From contig CM048842.1 in assembly GCA_026545765.1 (NCBI GenBank), forward strand, positions 45,703,431 through 45,767,430: a stretch of DNA of 64,000 bases. Direction: 5' to 3'. This DNA is from Plantago major (lineage: Eukaryota > Streptophyta > Magnoliopsida > Lamiales > Plantaginaceae). Shown here piece by piece: positions 29,725 to 40,437 of the stretch. A program made the translations under genes and the position numbers. Numbering within the stretch: the first letter of the stretch is position 1; the number at the start of each line of letters is the position of its first letter. The notes under the pieces were generated by a model. That model searched no databases. It was not told the origin of the DNA and worked only from the letters and a program-made list of their open reading frames with translations.

Positions 29725-31205
29725 GATGTCGGATCTTGGTCTGTTGAGACGGGTGTAGTCCGCGTATCGCCTTGGCGGACTCCTCTCCTATGAAAACTTT
29801 TGTCTCCTTGATCTCTTCTGGAATCAGACTTCCCCGGGCGCTGATCTTGTTTCACCGGATCCTTTGCTTTCTTGAAGTTAGCTCTTACCGGAACATTCCT
29901 TCGGTAGTCTTCTCCATACATCACTTCCTCGCAGATATCTTCTAAGTACTTTTCGCTTCTTACTTCCTGACTCGAGAGCTTTCTTCGGAGTTCTGAATTG
30001 AGAGTATTAGCATACAGGTGTCGGACCCGCTCTTTAATACTGTGTGGCTCAACTCGAAGAACCTCCGTGTGAAATCGGTCCAAGAAAGTCCTTAGATCTT
30101 CGTGTTCTCTCTATATAATGCCTGCTAGATGCTCCACAGTACGTTTCATTCTCTTGGATTTGCCGAATCGAGCCAAGAACATAGAACACAAATCCGTGTA
30201 TGACTGTATCGATTTAGTCGGCAAGGAGGTGTACCAATCGATGGCGGTTCCGAAGAGAGTGGACGAGAAAGTGAGGGCCTTGGTGTTGTCACTCATCCCT
30301 TTGGAATCCATTCTGCTATTAAAGCGTGTCAGATGACCCACGGGACAAGCGTCCCCATAGTAGTATTCCAATTTCGGAATCACTTGGTCTGTATTCCTGT
30401 TTCTCTCCTTTTCTCTCATGATGCTGTCACACAGGGGATTCGGCGCGCTAGTAGTTATATGCTCGTGATCCTTCACTAGGCGTCCAAGACTTAGAATTTG
30501 AGCTTCTAAAACCTTTTGTTGGGCGTAGATCTCATCTGCCGTCATGAGATCCCCTGTTTTCGGATGCACGGCAACATTCTCTGGGAGTTCGTTTATGCGG
30601 GCCCTTGGAATAGTTTCCGCCACTTGATCCCTGTCCCTCGGAGGCACTGGGAGTGGAACTTCTGGTCGTCTATTATCCCTGTCTTGGCGTTCTCTCCTTC
30701 CATGATGGCTTCCCTCATCTCGGACTTGTGAGGCAGAGGCCCGCCTGTCCAACAGGTCTCGCAAATCCTCCTGGGGTTGCTGATCTCCTAATCTCTCCTG
30801 AATTGGGCGTTGTCCGTTCCTGGACAATGCTGGCTCTGGCTGTAGAGGCGTAGCCACTGGCGGAGTGGCTTGCTGTGGAGGAGCATTGTTGGATCCCATA
30901 CATCCTTGAATGATTGTTAGCAGCTTATCGAACTGCATCTCACTCATTCCCAGGTCATTAGTACGGACAATGCGTCCATCAGGCATCGTGAATTGTCGGG
31001 GCGCTGGTGGGCCTTGAGCTCTTGTCGGAGAAGCTTGGGCCGCACCTTCTTCCGAGGAAGGACTGGCTGTGTGTCCCTCGCTTGGATATCTTCCTCCTAC
31101 CGTCGCAACCCTGCGCCCCCTGGCTGGCGGGCGTCCTCTCGGGCGTGGTTGAGGAGTTCTTATCTCTGTAGTGCCAGCCCTCGTTGTTCGCCTCGTTCTT
31201 GCCAT
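29697..31205 (-). pseudogene. Tat element 1 gag
   Basis: It probably starts at MARTRRTTRAGTTEI (near 31205), just after the primer site. The N-terminus is Arg/Pro/Gln-rich and disordered, followed by the gag capsid-like domain with FSSTLFGTAIDWYTSLPTKS and LARFGKSKRMKRTVEHLAGI, then a basic tail. It forms the particle. Fossil, broken. Confidence 0.88.
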
Positions 31206-31240
31206 TGGCTTAATCGAGAACCAAATGCTTTTTGTAAGAA

Positions 31241-31259
31241 TTCCCACAGACGGCGCCAA
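31241..31259 (-). other. Tat element 1 primer binding site
   Basis: The minus strand reads TTGGCGCCGTCTGTGGGAA, starting 2-3 bases inside the 5' LTR. The TGGCGCC start is the usual gypsy type; the matching tRNA is not certain. Element 2 has one difference in this core (TGGCGAC). Confidence 0.8.
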
Positions 31260-31261
31260 AA

Positions 31262-32180
31262 TGCTGAGGGTGAAACCTCAAACACTAACTAACTAAACCA
31301 ACGCAAATATACAAGCTCAAATCCTCCTCCAACTTGAGATCTGGGGCACTACTTTTCGTCTGTGTACCTGAAAGGACTAAGTGGGGGGGGGGGGGGGGGG
31401 GTTAGAACTGGATATCCGGATTGCCGTATGGTCAATCCGGTGGGAGGCTTTACTCAAAGGAGAGATGGTAGCTCTCAATGCGATGGCTATGAGGGAGAGC
31501 AAGGTGTCCAAGTAATATATTTCCGAAGGAGACTTTTCAGAAGATAAAACTCTTAAACCTTTTTCAAACTTAGTTGCACTTAGTCTGACTTACCTCCTGG
31601 GCCTTTGACCTTGAGCTCTATTTATAGTTATTGAGTACTTATGGCGAGGCTCATAAGATGATGCCAAGTGTACGATCCAGATTCGGACATCAAGGCTACC
31701 TTTGGCCCATGGCCCATCAATGAACAGCAATCCAATGCTGGTTAATGGGCCTGGAAGGGTAGTTTGGACCTTTTCCCGCTGAGAGTACTGTTCCGCTCGT
31801 TGGGTCCGTGTAAGTCCCTCGGACAAATCTGTCTGCTTGGTTGACCTGCCCTTGGGCGACTCTGGATGTCCGAGCCTAGAGTCTCACGGAAGTATCTCGG
31901 TGGTTCTGTTACGTACGTTTGGGCTTATTGTGATGGTGGCGTCTGAGGTTCTCTCGTCCGGTCCGTAAGGCATCTTTGTACTGACATGGTCAGGTTTGGA
32001 AGCCTTTCCTCAGCCAACTCGGATTAGCTTGTGGAGGCAAAGTGACTTCAGCGTACATGTCGATTTATTTTGGGCGGACCATGTGAGGTCGGACCAGTAC
32101 TGAATTAGCCAGTTAGGCCGTGATGCGCCTTAGGACACGCTCTATGGCGCCCTTGACGGATTGGACGTATGTCCGTAACA
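31262..32180 (-). repeat. Tat element 1, 5' LTR
   Basis: It is 919 bp and pairs with 18157-19067. TATA on the minus strand (CTATAAATAG) is at about 31617-31627. A poly-G run of about 20 at 31382 is the main length difference. Confidence 0.92.
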
Positions 32181-32183
32181 ATA

Positions 32184-33170
32184 GAACTGAAGAAGTTCAC
32201 TGAGCTCATCACTCAGAGAACAACAAGCATAGTCAATGCTCAGAAAGATCTGGGAATGATAAGGGACGACGATGCATCTTTAGCTGAAAAAGATTTCCAA
32301 GAGGCAAGTTACACTGCTGGAAAAGTAGATGCCATCCTAGGCCCACTGGCAAAGCTTACTGATAAAGACAATGGTCTTATCAAACAAAATCAGGAGCTCA
32401 AAGCCGAACTTCAGAAGTTGGTCACTGCCTACAACTATTTGCAAGGGCACTTTGACTCTCTCTCAGATTCTTTCATGAGATTGAGTCAGCCAACAATGAC
32501 TAAGGGGGAAAGGTTGTACAAATCTGGACCTCAAAGTCAGGGGGAATGGGAAGAAGGAGTTGATGCAGATAAGAAGAAATCTGGAGCTGGTGCTGCTCAG
32601 AAAGGAAGAGGAAACAAGAAACCTTCCCAGCCACCACTCAGAATTAATGAACCCTCCTCCAGTCAAGCTGCTTCCCAGAAACCTACTGGAGTTACTTCAA
32701 TGATAACAAGGGCAATGGCACAGAAACCTCCAAGGAGTACCAAGGCTCCAAGGAGAAGACAAGTCAAAGGGATTGATATCTCTTCTGAAGAAGACGAAGA
32801 TGGACAAATCAAATCCCTGGGCAATGAAGAAGGCTGCAAAACTCTCATAAGATTCAGTCTTGATGATGATGAGGAATCTGATGAAGATGAAGCTCCTCTT
32901 CACAAAAAGAGAAAAATAGAAATCCTAACTGAGCCCATAATTGCAAAGCCACTAGCAGCTATAACACCCTCTGGAAATACCAAGTCTATTCAGAGAGGTG
33001 ATTCTTTAAGCAAAACCCCCAGAGAGAATTCAAGACAGAAAAGGAACAGACTGAGAGCTGAGCAAAGACAAAGTCAACTTCCACTCAGGCCAGAAGAAGC
33101 CAAAATTGAGTATGTGAAGTATGACAATAGTTCCTCTGTCTACAGGTGCATCAATCAGAAGAATGGCTAA
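32184..33170 (+). pseudogene. Sirevirus 3' accessory region, continued beyond the Tat insertion
   Basis: It resumes the accessory region interrupted at 18156. A helical/coiled-coil N-terminal part (KQNQELKAELQKLVTAYNYL) precedes a long basic, Pro/Ser/Lys-rich stretch with several possible nuclear localisation patches (KAPRRRQVKG, KKRKIEI), alternating with acidic blocks (DISSEEDEDG, DDDEESDEDE). No membrane segment is seen. The charge pattern suggests nucleic-acid or chromatin binding, but that is inference only. Confidence 0.65.
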
Positions 33171-33194
33171 TGGATTCTGGAACTTAAGCATCTA

Positions 33195-33710
33195 TTGGTA
33201 AATTCAAGATTTCCAGAACCCATCCATAAACAGCTCATGGCATGTAGAAAAGACAAACCTACCTTGATCAACACCAATCACATTAAAGCTTGGTTGGACT
33301 TTGAAGTTGTCAAGAGAACTGAAGCCATGAAGAAGGACCTCTCTGATGAATGTCCATATGGAAAGCCAGATGATGTGCACAGAATTCTGAACATTACTGG
33401 AACAGGCACAAGAGCAAGACTCGCTGTGGAACCCTATCAGTCGTTCTATCTGACAGAAGATCAATACAAGGGTGACATCAGATATCTGAAGATTATCTAT
33501 GATTATATCAAACTCTCAGATATCAGAATAGAGCATGCCTGGAAGTGGGGAAAGTATTTGTGGGTCAAACACTTTGTAAAGAAAAATCCTACGAAAACCT
33601 ACAAAGAAGTCTGTGGATTTGCCAGAGACACAGAGATGCTCGTCAGAACTCTACTCTATGACTATTCTGATGACATCAAAAGGTTTGGAGATAGGAAATT
33701 TGCAGACTGA
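33195..33710 (+). pseudogene. Sirevirus accessory region, C-terminal domain
   Basis: A compact, aromatic-rich domain of about 170 residues (HIKAWLDFEVVKRTEAMKKD, VEPYQSFYLTEDQYKGDIRY, WKWGKYLWVKHFVKK) ends RFGDRKFAD with a stop at 33708-33710. It is the last coding segment before the polypurine tract. I do not recognise the fold. Unlike the rest of the accessory region it looks globular. Confidence 0.6.
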
Positions 33711-34088
33711 TCCATAGCAACTACTGATGAAGACTTGAAGAAAGGAAGACTTGAAGACTAGTTTATTAGGATGTTCACTTGGAGCTTGGTTACTCCTGTT
33801 GTCCAAGTTTACTATGTAATTTTTTTTGTTGTATCTTGCTGACTGAGCTAAACTGTTTTATGTATTGAAGTTATCTGTAATCTTCAATTGTAACTTATCT
33901 GATGAACTTACTCTCAGATATGATTCTATAAAAGATAACTTGTCAGCAAAGATCACACCTTGTGATTTGGTTGATGTTTACTTTCTGCACTTAATTGATT
34001 GAATTGAAAAGATCATGAGAAATGATTAAGTGATGGATTGTTCACTCATCCAGATTTGTAATAGGACATATAGTCATCGTTGACTGAT
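33711..34088 (+). other. Sirevirus 3' untranslated region
   Basis: No ORF. It is AT-rich with a poly-T run near 33821 and no clear structure. Confidence 0.6.
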
Positions 34089-34104
34089 CAAAAAGGGGGA
34101 AATT
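34089..34104 (+). other. Sirevirus polypurine tract
   Basis: CAAAAAGGGGGAAATT directly precedes the 3' LTR. This form is highly typical of Sireviruses. Confidence 0.9.
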
Positions 34105-35866
34105 TGTTATGAAATTTTATTAGGAAATTTGCTAGGAAATTTGTTAGGAAATTTGTTAGATATTTAGTTTTGATCAAGCAACATGATGACCTATCTTAGT
34201 CTCAGAAAGGTGACTAGTACTCTTGGTTCACATGAACATTGTAAAAAAGGAAACCCACTTAGTATGATAGTTTAGTTAATCTTGTATAGGATGTTAGGTC
34301 TCTAAATGTAATTTTTATGTTATGAAGAGAAGACCAAGAAGAAGACGTCCAAGCAGAAGTTGTTCAACAACATTGAAGAAGTGAAGACTGCACAAGATTA
34401 CTGGAACAGTTTTACAGATACCTTGTCCAGATATCTTGAAGACATAAATAGTTGTGACCAAACTGTGTCATAAGAGATATTTGAGATTCAAAGGATCTAT
34501 CTGAAAAATAAGGAAAGTGTCTACAGATATCTTCTTACAGATACCATGAACTTTATATATCACATCTCTGAAAAGAGAAATACAGATTGCAAACAAAGTT
34601 GTTTCAATTCAAGTGGTATCTGAAGATTGAAGATAAGAACGTGCAATGACTCAGAGATATCTGTTGATATGAACATCTCTGATAAAGCATAGTTCCGTTG
34701 GCACTAGAGGACAAAAGTATAGTACAATGCATTTAATGCACGGACAGAGATGTCTGAACAAAAGCAACGGTTTCTTCTGAAGAAGAAGACAAACCTGCTA
34801 CAGTACTATACACAGATATCAATAGTTTGAATTTGAGCCTAACGGATACCATCCAACGGCATTCAAATTCATCTATAAATATCAACACTTAGATTGCTTG
34901 AGAGTACACTACACAGAACCTTAGACACACACTGAACAACTTGAATATCAGAACTCTCTGAATATCTTGCTCTCTTAAAGCAAACTACTTATTCTTAAGC
35001 TAACTGTTGCGACCATAGCTTTTGATCTTAAGTAGCACTGAAGTTCTAAGTGTCCTGATCCTAAACAAGTATAGCTATCTCTGAAGGAGTTGAATCGAAA
35101 GATCAAGGTATCTGAGATTCATTCTCTTGAACAGTTATCATAAGACTTGGGTCAGTAAAAGAACAAGATACCATACATTTAAAAGTGTATTAAGTATACT
35201 TGATTCACAGAGCTATCTGATTAACTGAAAAGTTAATATAAGAAGCTCATCTGACAAACTCAAACCGAAACCAACACCATAACTGGCGTGGAGTACAGGA
35301 AGTACTTGGTTTGAAAGATCAAGGAATAACTCCAAGGTTACCGGAGTATAGGAAGTACTTGATTTGGAAAACTAGGGAATAACTCCAAGGTTATTGAGTA
35401 TAGGAAGTACTTAGCTTGGGAAGCTAGGGAATAACTCAAAAAGGTTTATGAGTATAGGAAGTACTTGGCTGAAGAAGCCGGGGAACAACTCGGGGGGAAC
35501 ATTTGGTTGGGAACCATTTGTTAAGAAATCTTAGAATAGGATCTTTGTAAGGTAAACTCAAAAATCTATTCTACAGAATTCTAGGTGTCTGAAAGACCGA
35601 AGTGGATTAGTTGGAGGATTACGCCACCTCCAGATACCACTATACTTGCTGTGTTCTTTACATTTCTGTATTTACATTTCTGCAACACACACACACATCT
35701 TAACTGTTTCTGCACTTATCTATCTTATGTCTTCCGCACTATGTATCTAAGTACCAGATATCTTCACAGATATCTGAGAAATATTGTTTATCGACAAAAG
35801 TTTTAAAAGACTATTCACCCCCCCCCCCCCCTCTAGTCTTTTACTTTGCCGTTATCTGGACCAACA
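34105..35866 (+). repeat. Sirevirus 3' LTR
   Basis: It is 1762 bp and pairs with 5478-7233, about 40 substitutions by eye. TATA near 34873, AC repeat and poly-C run near 35820 are kept. Confidence 0.93.
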
Positions 35867-35871
35867 ATCTG

Positions 35872-37066
35872 TTCTGACAGTGAATTCTTTATTTAAGAAA
35901 ATCTTAAATTTTTCTAGTGCATTAATTAATGCCTGTATCTCATAGTCTAAACTAGTCCATTTTAATCCTGTTTTATTAAAATTTCCACTAGTATAAGCGC
36001 AAACCTTTTCACTATTTCTTGGTAAATATTTATTTGGTTTACAAAGAAGAACAGCTCCCCATCCTTCTTTACAGCCATCTGTTTCTATGATGATGTAGTC
36101 TGTTACTAATGGTAATTCTAATGGTTTAATCTTTTTTACAACTTCTTTGATTTCTTTAACTAATTTAATATCCTCCTTATTGAATCTTCGTTGACCATTT
36201 TTTGTTGTTTTACTGTATAATGGTCCTACTAGTTTTGATAAGTTGGGAATAAATTTTCTAGCATAGTTTACTAAACCTAGAAAAGCTTGTATCTGTTTTA
36301 AGTTTTCGAATTTTTCAGGGAAATCAATAATTTTTGTTGAAATGTGGGGTTGTAATTCTATTTTTCCATTTCCAATTTCTAATCCTAGAAATGAAATTTT
36401 TCTTTTAAAAACTTCCATCTTTCTTTTTGAAACTACTATATTATGTTTTTTAATTTCATTAAATACTTGATTCAAGTGATTTTCATGTTCATAAATTGAT
36501 TCACTGGCTACTAAGATATCATCAATATATACCATGCAAAAATCATATTTTAAGAATATGTTATCCATAAATCTTTGAAAAATTGAAGGAGCGTTTTTTA
36601 GTCCAAAACTTAAGACATTCCATTCAAATTGTCCTTCTGAGCATGTAAAAGTTGTCCAAGGTTTAAAATCTTCTGATAATTTAAGCTGATTGTAACCTGA
36701 TTTTAAAATCGAATTTTGAGAAAATCTTTTTCTTTTGAATTAAATTTATTAGAGAATCTTTATTATGTATATTATACCCATCATCTTCTGTATTATCATT
36801 TATTCTTTTATAATTATATACTATTCTAGCCTTTCCTCTTTTAATTTCACTATGATTTCTTACAATAAATGCTGCTGACCTATGTGGACTTTCTGATTTT
36901 CTTATTAAATTCTATTTTATCATTTCAGGAATCTGATTTTTAAATTCTTCCTTATCTAATGGACTGTATTCAATGTTTGCTGTTCTAATAGTGATATCAG
37001 AATTTTTAATTTTAAATTTACATTCATATACGACACTTGATTTCATAATGTCTTCTCCTATTAATC
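35872..37066 (-). pseudogene. EPRV reverse transcriptase and RNase H
   Basis: RT carries catalytic YIDDILVAS (near 36520), with FLGLEIGNGKIEL and LGLVNYARKFIPNLS downstream. RNase H starts TDYIIIETDGCKEGWGAVL and has YTSGNFNK and WTSLDYEIQALINALEKF. This is the caulimovirid arrangement of a single polyprotein with RNase H directly after RT. It makes viral DNA from the pregenomic RNA. Fossil. Confidence 0.88.
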
Positions 37067-38047
37067 CTATTTTTCTAAATGTAATATTATAGGATGATTA
37101 CTACTTTTAGTGACATCTATTCCTTTTTCTAGTTCATGTGTCAACATGTTTTTAAGTAACCTTAATGTATCATTTTCTATATTGGTTTTCGAAGAATTCT
37201 TAAAAAATTCTAAGTTTCCTAGTCCACCACGCTTCTGTGCTAACTCTGACGTTTGAGTATATCTTAAAGTTGGTATACTATATGTATGTTTACTTATTGT
37301 AATGTAATTTTTTGCAATAGTAATCGCACCCTGTAATGCTAGAATAAAATTAAGTCCTAGAATAAAATCTTTAGATTTAACATACTCGGGACTAATATTT
37401 ACTTGGGGAATATTGTATTTCATACTATAATTTCCTGAGAAATCCATAAATTGTATTCCTATTGGTTCTATATAATGTGTAATTGTCATTAATCTGTCTT
37501 CTATAGTCCTAGTGACTAATTTGTATGATAATTCTTTTTTATGTTGTAAAGGTACCATACTATGTGAAATTACACTTTTAGTTGCTCCTGTGTCTAAGAG
37601 GGCTGTAAGATCTAAGTATTCATTATTGTCTAGCCATAACCTACATTGTAAATTAATCATATTTGTTATATTCCTAGTTTGTATTAGGGTGAGTTCAGTG
37701 GACATATTTGTTAAATATATGTCTTCTAAGGATTCTTCTAATTTTTGCTTATTTTTATATATCCTATTTTCTATATGTAAAACTTTTTCTTCTAAATTTT
37801 TAATTTTTAAACTATGTAATTCATTTGTTATTACTATTTTTTCTGTAATTAATTCCATACTTTTTTCTTTTAATGGTTTCTTATCTATAGACATATTTTG
37901 TTTATATAATAATTTTAGGCATAAATAGCATATATTACACTGTGATCTTTTTTCAATACTTGGAAAATAACCGCAATTGAAACATTTAATATAATTATTT
38001 CCTCTTTTACTAATCCATTCATGTTTACAATCTTCTTCTCTATTCAT
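37067..38047 (-). pseudogene. EPRV pol N-terminus: cysteine motif and aspartic protease
   Basis: It starts MNREEDCKHEW. A cysteine cluster follows within the first 45 residues with spacing CX2CX11CX2CX2C (CFNCG...CNICYLC). A coiled-coil segment lies near 37720-37860. Protease has LTALLDTGATKSVISHSMVP (active site near 37595) and KDFILGLNFI. The protease frees pol from its precursor. The cysteine cluster is unusual at this position for a TAV-bearing caulimovirid. Confidence 0.8.
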
Positions 38048-38149
38048 GTAAGTATAAGTAATTTTAGTAAGTTGGTTGTCATTATCACTCCTATAAATAC
38101 TATAGACTGATTCATCATCCGAATCGTTTATGTCTAAAGGTTCTATTTA

Positions 38150-39215
38150 TATTCTCATAGCTGTTCTACCAAGTTACTTCTTTCTGCATTTTTATTCTTA
38201 TTAGGACATTTATTTGCTAAATGTTTTTCATCTCCACATATAAAACATCTACATTTTGTAGTCTGAGGTTTTTAACATATCTGTTACCTTTATATGGTTT
38301 AAATTCTTTCCTATATGTTGTACTTTTTCTTAGTTTCTTTTTAGGTGTACTATATTGACCATATGCTTGTGGTGTATAAATAGCTGTTTTGCAAAACGCA
38401 TAAGCATTCTTTTTTAACTGTTCTTGTAAAATTACTTCTTTACATTTATCTTCTAGTATAGTAAATGTATAAGTGATTCTAGGTCCAATTCCTAAATTTT
38501 TTCTTTCACTAAACTGTTGTTTCCATGATTCATGAATATTTTTTCCTAAATCACCTACTAATTTAATAAAATATTTATCACATAAATCATCATTCATAGC
38601 TTGTCCTGTTTGAGATAATAATCTAGTAAAGTCTAATGTAAATTCATTTATGTATCTCATATCTGCAATACTTAATTGTTCTAAATTTCTAATAGATGTA
38701 TCTTGTATAAGAGTAGTATTTTTTGCTGGGTCTACTCCTAGTATTAGTGTTCTAATTTGGCTGGTGAAGTTATATGGGTTATCACCTATAGCTTTAAGTC
38801 TGTTTATTTCATCTGGGTCTTGGGCTTTCTTGCTTTGCCATATGCCTAAGGCTATTGGACCTAATGTGGTTTCTAAATAAGAAAACATGTCCATACTATC
38901 TCGTTTATTTGTTTCCCATAATCCCACCACTGTTTGTTCCCATACCAATATCTCATCTCCCCAGAGTTGTGGTTTTTGTTTTTCTAATAATAACATATTT
39001 CCGCTATAAAGAATCCCTAATGGTAATCTAGGTCCTTGACTAACATATTTTGATTCTCCTGTATAATGTTGTGATGGAGGAGTCCATTTTTCTCTTCCTA
39101 TGGTTTCCTCTGTACTTGTTCCTGGTTCTGTCCATTCCATTTTAGCTCTTTTTCTTATGTTTACCATATCTTGATCCATAAAAGCTTTTTCTTGTTTATA
39201 AAAATCAGAAATCAT
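38150..39215 (-). pseudogene. EPRV coat protein
   Basis: A caulimovirid capsid domain (YLETTLGPIALGIWQSKKA, NFTSQIRTLILGVDP, MNDDLCDKYFIKLVGDLG) is followed by a Lys/Arg-rich stretch and a CCHC knuckle CFICGDEKHLANKC-like sequence near 38210-38250. The knuckle binds the viral RNA. It sits between the movement protein and protease, the normal order. Fossil. Confidence 0.82.
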
Positions 39216-39287
39216 TGTTTTACCTTATTGTATTTCTTCTACTAGGGGTAAATTATAAAATTCTTGTAATTTACTTTAACTTTTTTC

Positions 39288-39752
39288 TTAAGTCCATCCT
39301 AATTCTGTAATGCAGCCTATTATCATATCATCTACTTCTTCTTGAATGTTTAACTCAGTGAATTTTTTATTAATAATATCATCAAATATTTTAGTAGTTT
39401 CTTCAATTTTAAACCTTGTTGAAGGTTCTTCTTCTAAATAATCAATTATACTAAAATCATTTTCTTCTTGTTCAAATTCATCGAATCCAATTATTATTTT
39501 TTCATCATTCTCTTCAGTATATGTGTCATATATAGGATCTATATCATATTCTATATTCATAAAAGTATACTCTGTCTCAGTTTCATTTTCTTCATTCGGT
39601 TTATTTTCTTTTTTAAAATCTACAAATCTTAAGCTTTGTATCCCTTTAGCATCTTCATAAATGTAACTCTTTTTAGGTTCTAATATTGTACTACTTGATT
39701 CTTGTAAATCTTCTAATGACCATTCAAGTCCTGCTAACTCTTCTGGATCCAT
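39288..39752 (-). pseudogene. EPRV acidic pre-coat region
   Basis: It starts MDPEELAGLEWSLEDLQ and overlaps the movement-protein end slightly. It is very rich in Asp/Glu, with no recognisable domain. Caulimovirid coat precursors have an acidic N-terminal part that is removed on maturation, which fits the position, so this is probably the coat-protein N-terminus rather than a separate gene. Confidence 0.6.
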
Positions 39753-40437
39753 ATTTTTATTGGATCTATCATTTTTATTGATTTCGAAGCAATTGTATTA
39801 ACAACTCCATCAATATTGACTTTATATATCATTCCTGACCTGTTACTAGCTTTTCCTAGTGTTCCTATACTTATTACAATATTATTTCCTTCATAATTTT
39901 CAAATCCTTTTGCTTGTAGTGAATTTTTATATTTTTTAAATCTTTTATGTCTTTTCAGATCCCTAGTGTACAATAAAATAAGGCAGTGTTTTGACTTAAA
40001 TCTATTTCCATTCCTGAAATAATGGCCTTTTTCATTTCTGTTTTCCATGACTTATCTAATAATAATGTTAATAATTTAGTACCTAAGTTTTTTCTTGCTA
40101 AAACTTTTATGCCAATTATAACTAATCCTATATGGGCAAATTGTTTCCCAGACTGTTTTATTTTCTGTATGGTTTCTGGAGAAAATAAATCTATAGTTAC
40201 TGTTTTGTCAATAACCCTAAGACTTTCTTCTCTACTACTTCGTATTAGAACTGTATTAATATTTCTAAAACATGTTTGATATAATACTCTTGGATTTAAT
40301 ATATCTAATTGGTGTTGATTATATAAGTCTATATTCCTGTCTAAATTTATTTCTTCTTCTAACTGTATAATCTGTTGGTTACTAGTAGATCCTGATCCTC
40401 TTCTTATTATTCTGTTGAGAAAACTGTCTAATGTAAT
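39734..40437 (-). pseudogene. EPRV movement protein (main copy)
   Basis: It has the 30K-family core: VLYQTCFRNINTVLIRSSRE, KTVTIDLFSPETIQKIKQSG, GKQFAHIGLVIIGIKVLAR, the conserved ALFYCTLGI region, then a basic stretch and the C-terminal KVNIDGVVNTIASKS. In plants such proteins bind nucleic acid and open plasmodesmata. The N-terminus is separated by Tat element 2 and continues at 54182. Fossil. Confidence 0.8.

Larger units (their letters stand above)
18157..32180 (-). mobile_element. Tat-lineage Ty3/gypsy element 1 (inside the Sirevirus)
   Basis: The LTRs are 18157-19067 and 31262-32180 (911 and 919 bp, about 2.2% different by eye). On the minus strand, in order: 5' LTR, primer site, gag, protease, RT, RNase H, second (archaeal-type) RNase H, integrase, a long 3' region, 3' LTR. 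The second RNase H and the antisense genes in the 3' region mark the Tat lineage (Ogre/Retand kin). GAACT lies directly before the left end and 3 bp after the right end, a probable target duplication. It is nearly whole, with around four to six breaks. It must be younger than the Sirevirus it interrupts. Confidence 0.92.
5478..35866 (+). mobile_element. Giant Sirevirus (Ty1/copia), split by a Tat element
   Basis: The LTRs are 5478-7233 and 34105-35866 (TGTTA...CCAACA), flanked by the 5-bp target duplication ATCTG (5473-5477 and 35867-35871). It has a Met-tRNA primer site, the long A/G polypurine tract typical of Sireviruses, gag with one CCHC knuckle, and protease, integrase, RT and RNase H in copia order. 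A further accessory region of about 6.9 kb lies 3' of pol. Without the 14-kb Tat insertion it is about 16.4 kb, very large for copia. The LTRs differ by about 2.3% by eye (around 1-2 million years). It is structurally complete but broken, with perhaps half a dozen to ten breaks in its coding regions. Confidence 0.93.
35867..40437 (-). mobile_element. Endogenous caulimovirid (EPRV), segment B1
   Basis: On the minus strand it runs movement protein, acidic pre-coat region, coat protein, zinc motif plus protease, RT and RNase H, stopping where the Sirevirus inserted (continued at 5477). Its upper edge continues at 54182 beyond Tat element 2. Old and broken, on the order of ten breaks. Confidence 0.9.
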
